Source: Streptomyces sp. CoH27 (GTDB taxonomy: Bacteria > Actinomycetota > Actinomycetes > Streptomycetales > Streptomycetaceae). From it: a stretch of DNA of 64,000 bases. The notes under the pieces are model-generated. The model saw only the letters and a list, made by a program, of their open reading frames with translations. It was not told the DNA's origin and did not search any database. The position numbers were made by a program, and so were the translations under genes. Position 1 is the first letter of the stretch. The number at the start of each line of letters is the position of its first letter. The stretch lies in NCBI RefSeq assembly GCF_020181035.1, contig NZ_JAIQYY010000032.1, forward strand, positions 1-64,000, written 5' to 3'. Shown piece by piece: positions 63,543 through 64,000 of this stretch.

Positions 63543-64000
63543 GTGGAGACTGCGACAACCTCGCCAGCCGGAACCTCACCAGCCGACAGACGCTTCGCCG
63601 TCTCGCTCTTCTCCCGTCTGCGGACGGCGAAGGGCCAGGCCAACCCGTTCCCGATCTACGCCGAACTGCGCTCGCGGGGCGAGGTGGCCGCCGCACCCTG
63701 GGGCGGGCACCTCGTCACCGGCTTCGACGTCTGTGACCAGGTGCTGCGCAGCCGGGAGTGGCTGGAGCCGGACAGCGGCTGGCGCGAGCGGCAGGGCGAC
63801 GGCACCCGCTGGACGGCGCCCTCCTCGCGGGAGATGAGCCGGACCCTGCCCGCGCTCAACCCCCCGGAGCACACCTGGGTGCGCCGCTCGGCCGGCATGT
63901 TCGACCGCGGCTCCCTGGAACAACTGCGGGACCCCGTGGGCCGGTTCACCGGCCGTTTACTCGACGCCCTGGCGGAGCGGCTGCGCGACGGCGAGACCGC
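63543..64000 (+). CDS. CYP154-like cytochrome P450, N-terminal part (CvnF)
   Basis: The gene runs off the window. The visible 152 residues begin at a GTG with GAAAGGG upstream and contain NPFPIYAELRSRGEV, HLVTGFDVCDQVLRSREW, and NPPEHTWVRRSAGMFDRGSLEQLRD with the conserved H-x-x-x-R of the C-helix. This matches the CYP154-type P450 that usually follows CYP157 in conservons. Haem and ExxR regions lie outside the window. Confidence 0.85.
   Translation, partial: METATTSPAGTSPADRRFAVSLFSRLRTAKGQANPFPIYAELRSRGEVAAAPWGGHLVTGFDVCDQVLRSREWLEPDSGWRERQGDGTRWTAPSSREMSRTLPALNPPEHTWVRRSAGMFDRGSLEQLRDPVGRFTGRLLDALAERLRDGET

Overview
The window is high-GC DNA with actinobacterial codon use and with GTG and TTG starts. 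Several gene sets are typical of Streptomyces: a conservon (cvnABCD followed by CYP157 and CYP154-type P450s), a fused pcaL, F420-type enzymes and a WXG100-type cassette. It is most likely part of a Streptomyces chromosome. All assignments come from reading the translations; no database search was run.

Layout. Positions 1-4350 form a scarred junction. The start of a CYP102-like P450 gene is fused in frame to an Asp23/Gls24 protein gene beside a divergent TetR gene. A short anti-sigma-type ATPase, a decayed IS110 transposase and an intact IS110 element follow. The IS110 ends about 30 bp before pcaL, the last step gene of the protocatechuate pathway, and no other pca gene is present. Positions 5.8-11 kb hold a metallo-beta-lactamase-fold protein, xth, a small protein and a four-gene glutamate-type ABC importer. 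Positions 11-19.3 kb hold a secreted CocE-like hydrolase, an unknown membrane-anchored protein, ggt, a ClpC-like ATPase and methionine aminopeptidase divergent from a small XRE regulator. Positions 21.6-30.4 kb are a plus-strand reductive pyrimidine/hydantoin catabolic cluster: two paralogous nitrilase-family amidohydrolases, an aminotransferase, a PucR regulator, dihydropyrimidinase, an LLM flavin/F420 oxidoreductase and an NCS1 transporter.

Positions 31-48.6 kb are the most unusual part. A three-gene coupled operon encodes a 1301-residue CHAT-domain protease, a protein ending in a RES-type antitoxin module, and a RES-domain NAD-attacking toxin candidate. It ends in a 23-bp-stem terminator. 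Next come a minus-strand trio (unknown protein, lipoprotein with a vWA/MIDAS-like motif, coiled-coil membrane protein), a divergent small radical SAM protein, a macro-domain protein, and a plus-strand operon of Ser/Thr kinase, coiled-coil protein, ClpB-type AAA+ ATPase and zinc-ribbon/FHA protein. I read this as a candidate conflict or stress-signalling island: sensing and phosphorylation, proteolytic release of a NADase, and ADP-ribose handling.

Positions 48.6-52.6 kb hold a DUF3558-like lipoprotein and a type VII (WXG100) cassette. Positions 52.7-58.8 kb hold a lipoate-ligase-like protein, a second gamma-glutamyltransferase-family protein, an inositol-phosphatase-family protein, a phytoene-dehydrogenase-like flavoprotein and a second macro-domain protein. 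Positions 59.1-64 kb are a conservon whose CvnB carries two fused roadblock domains and whose CYP157-type P450 lacks the ExxR motif. The last P450 runs off the window.
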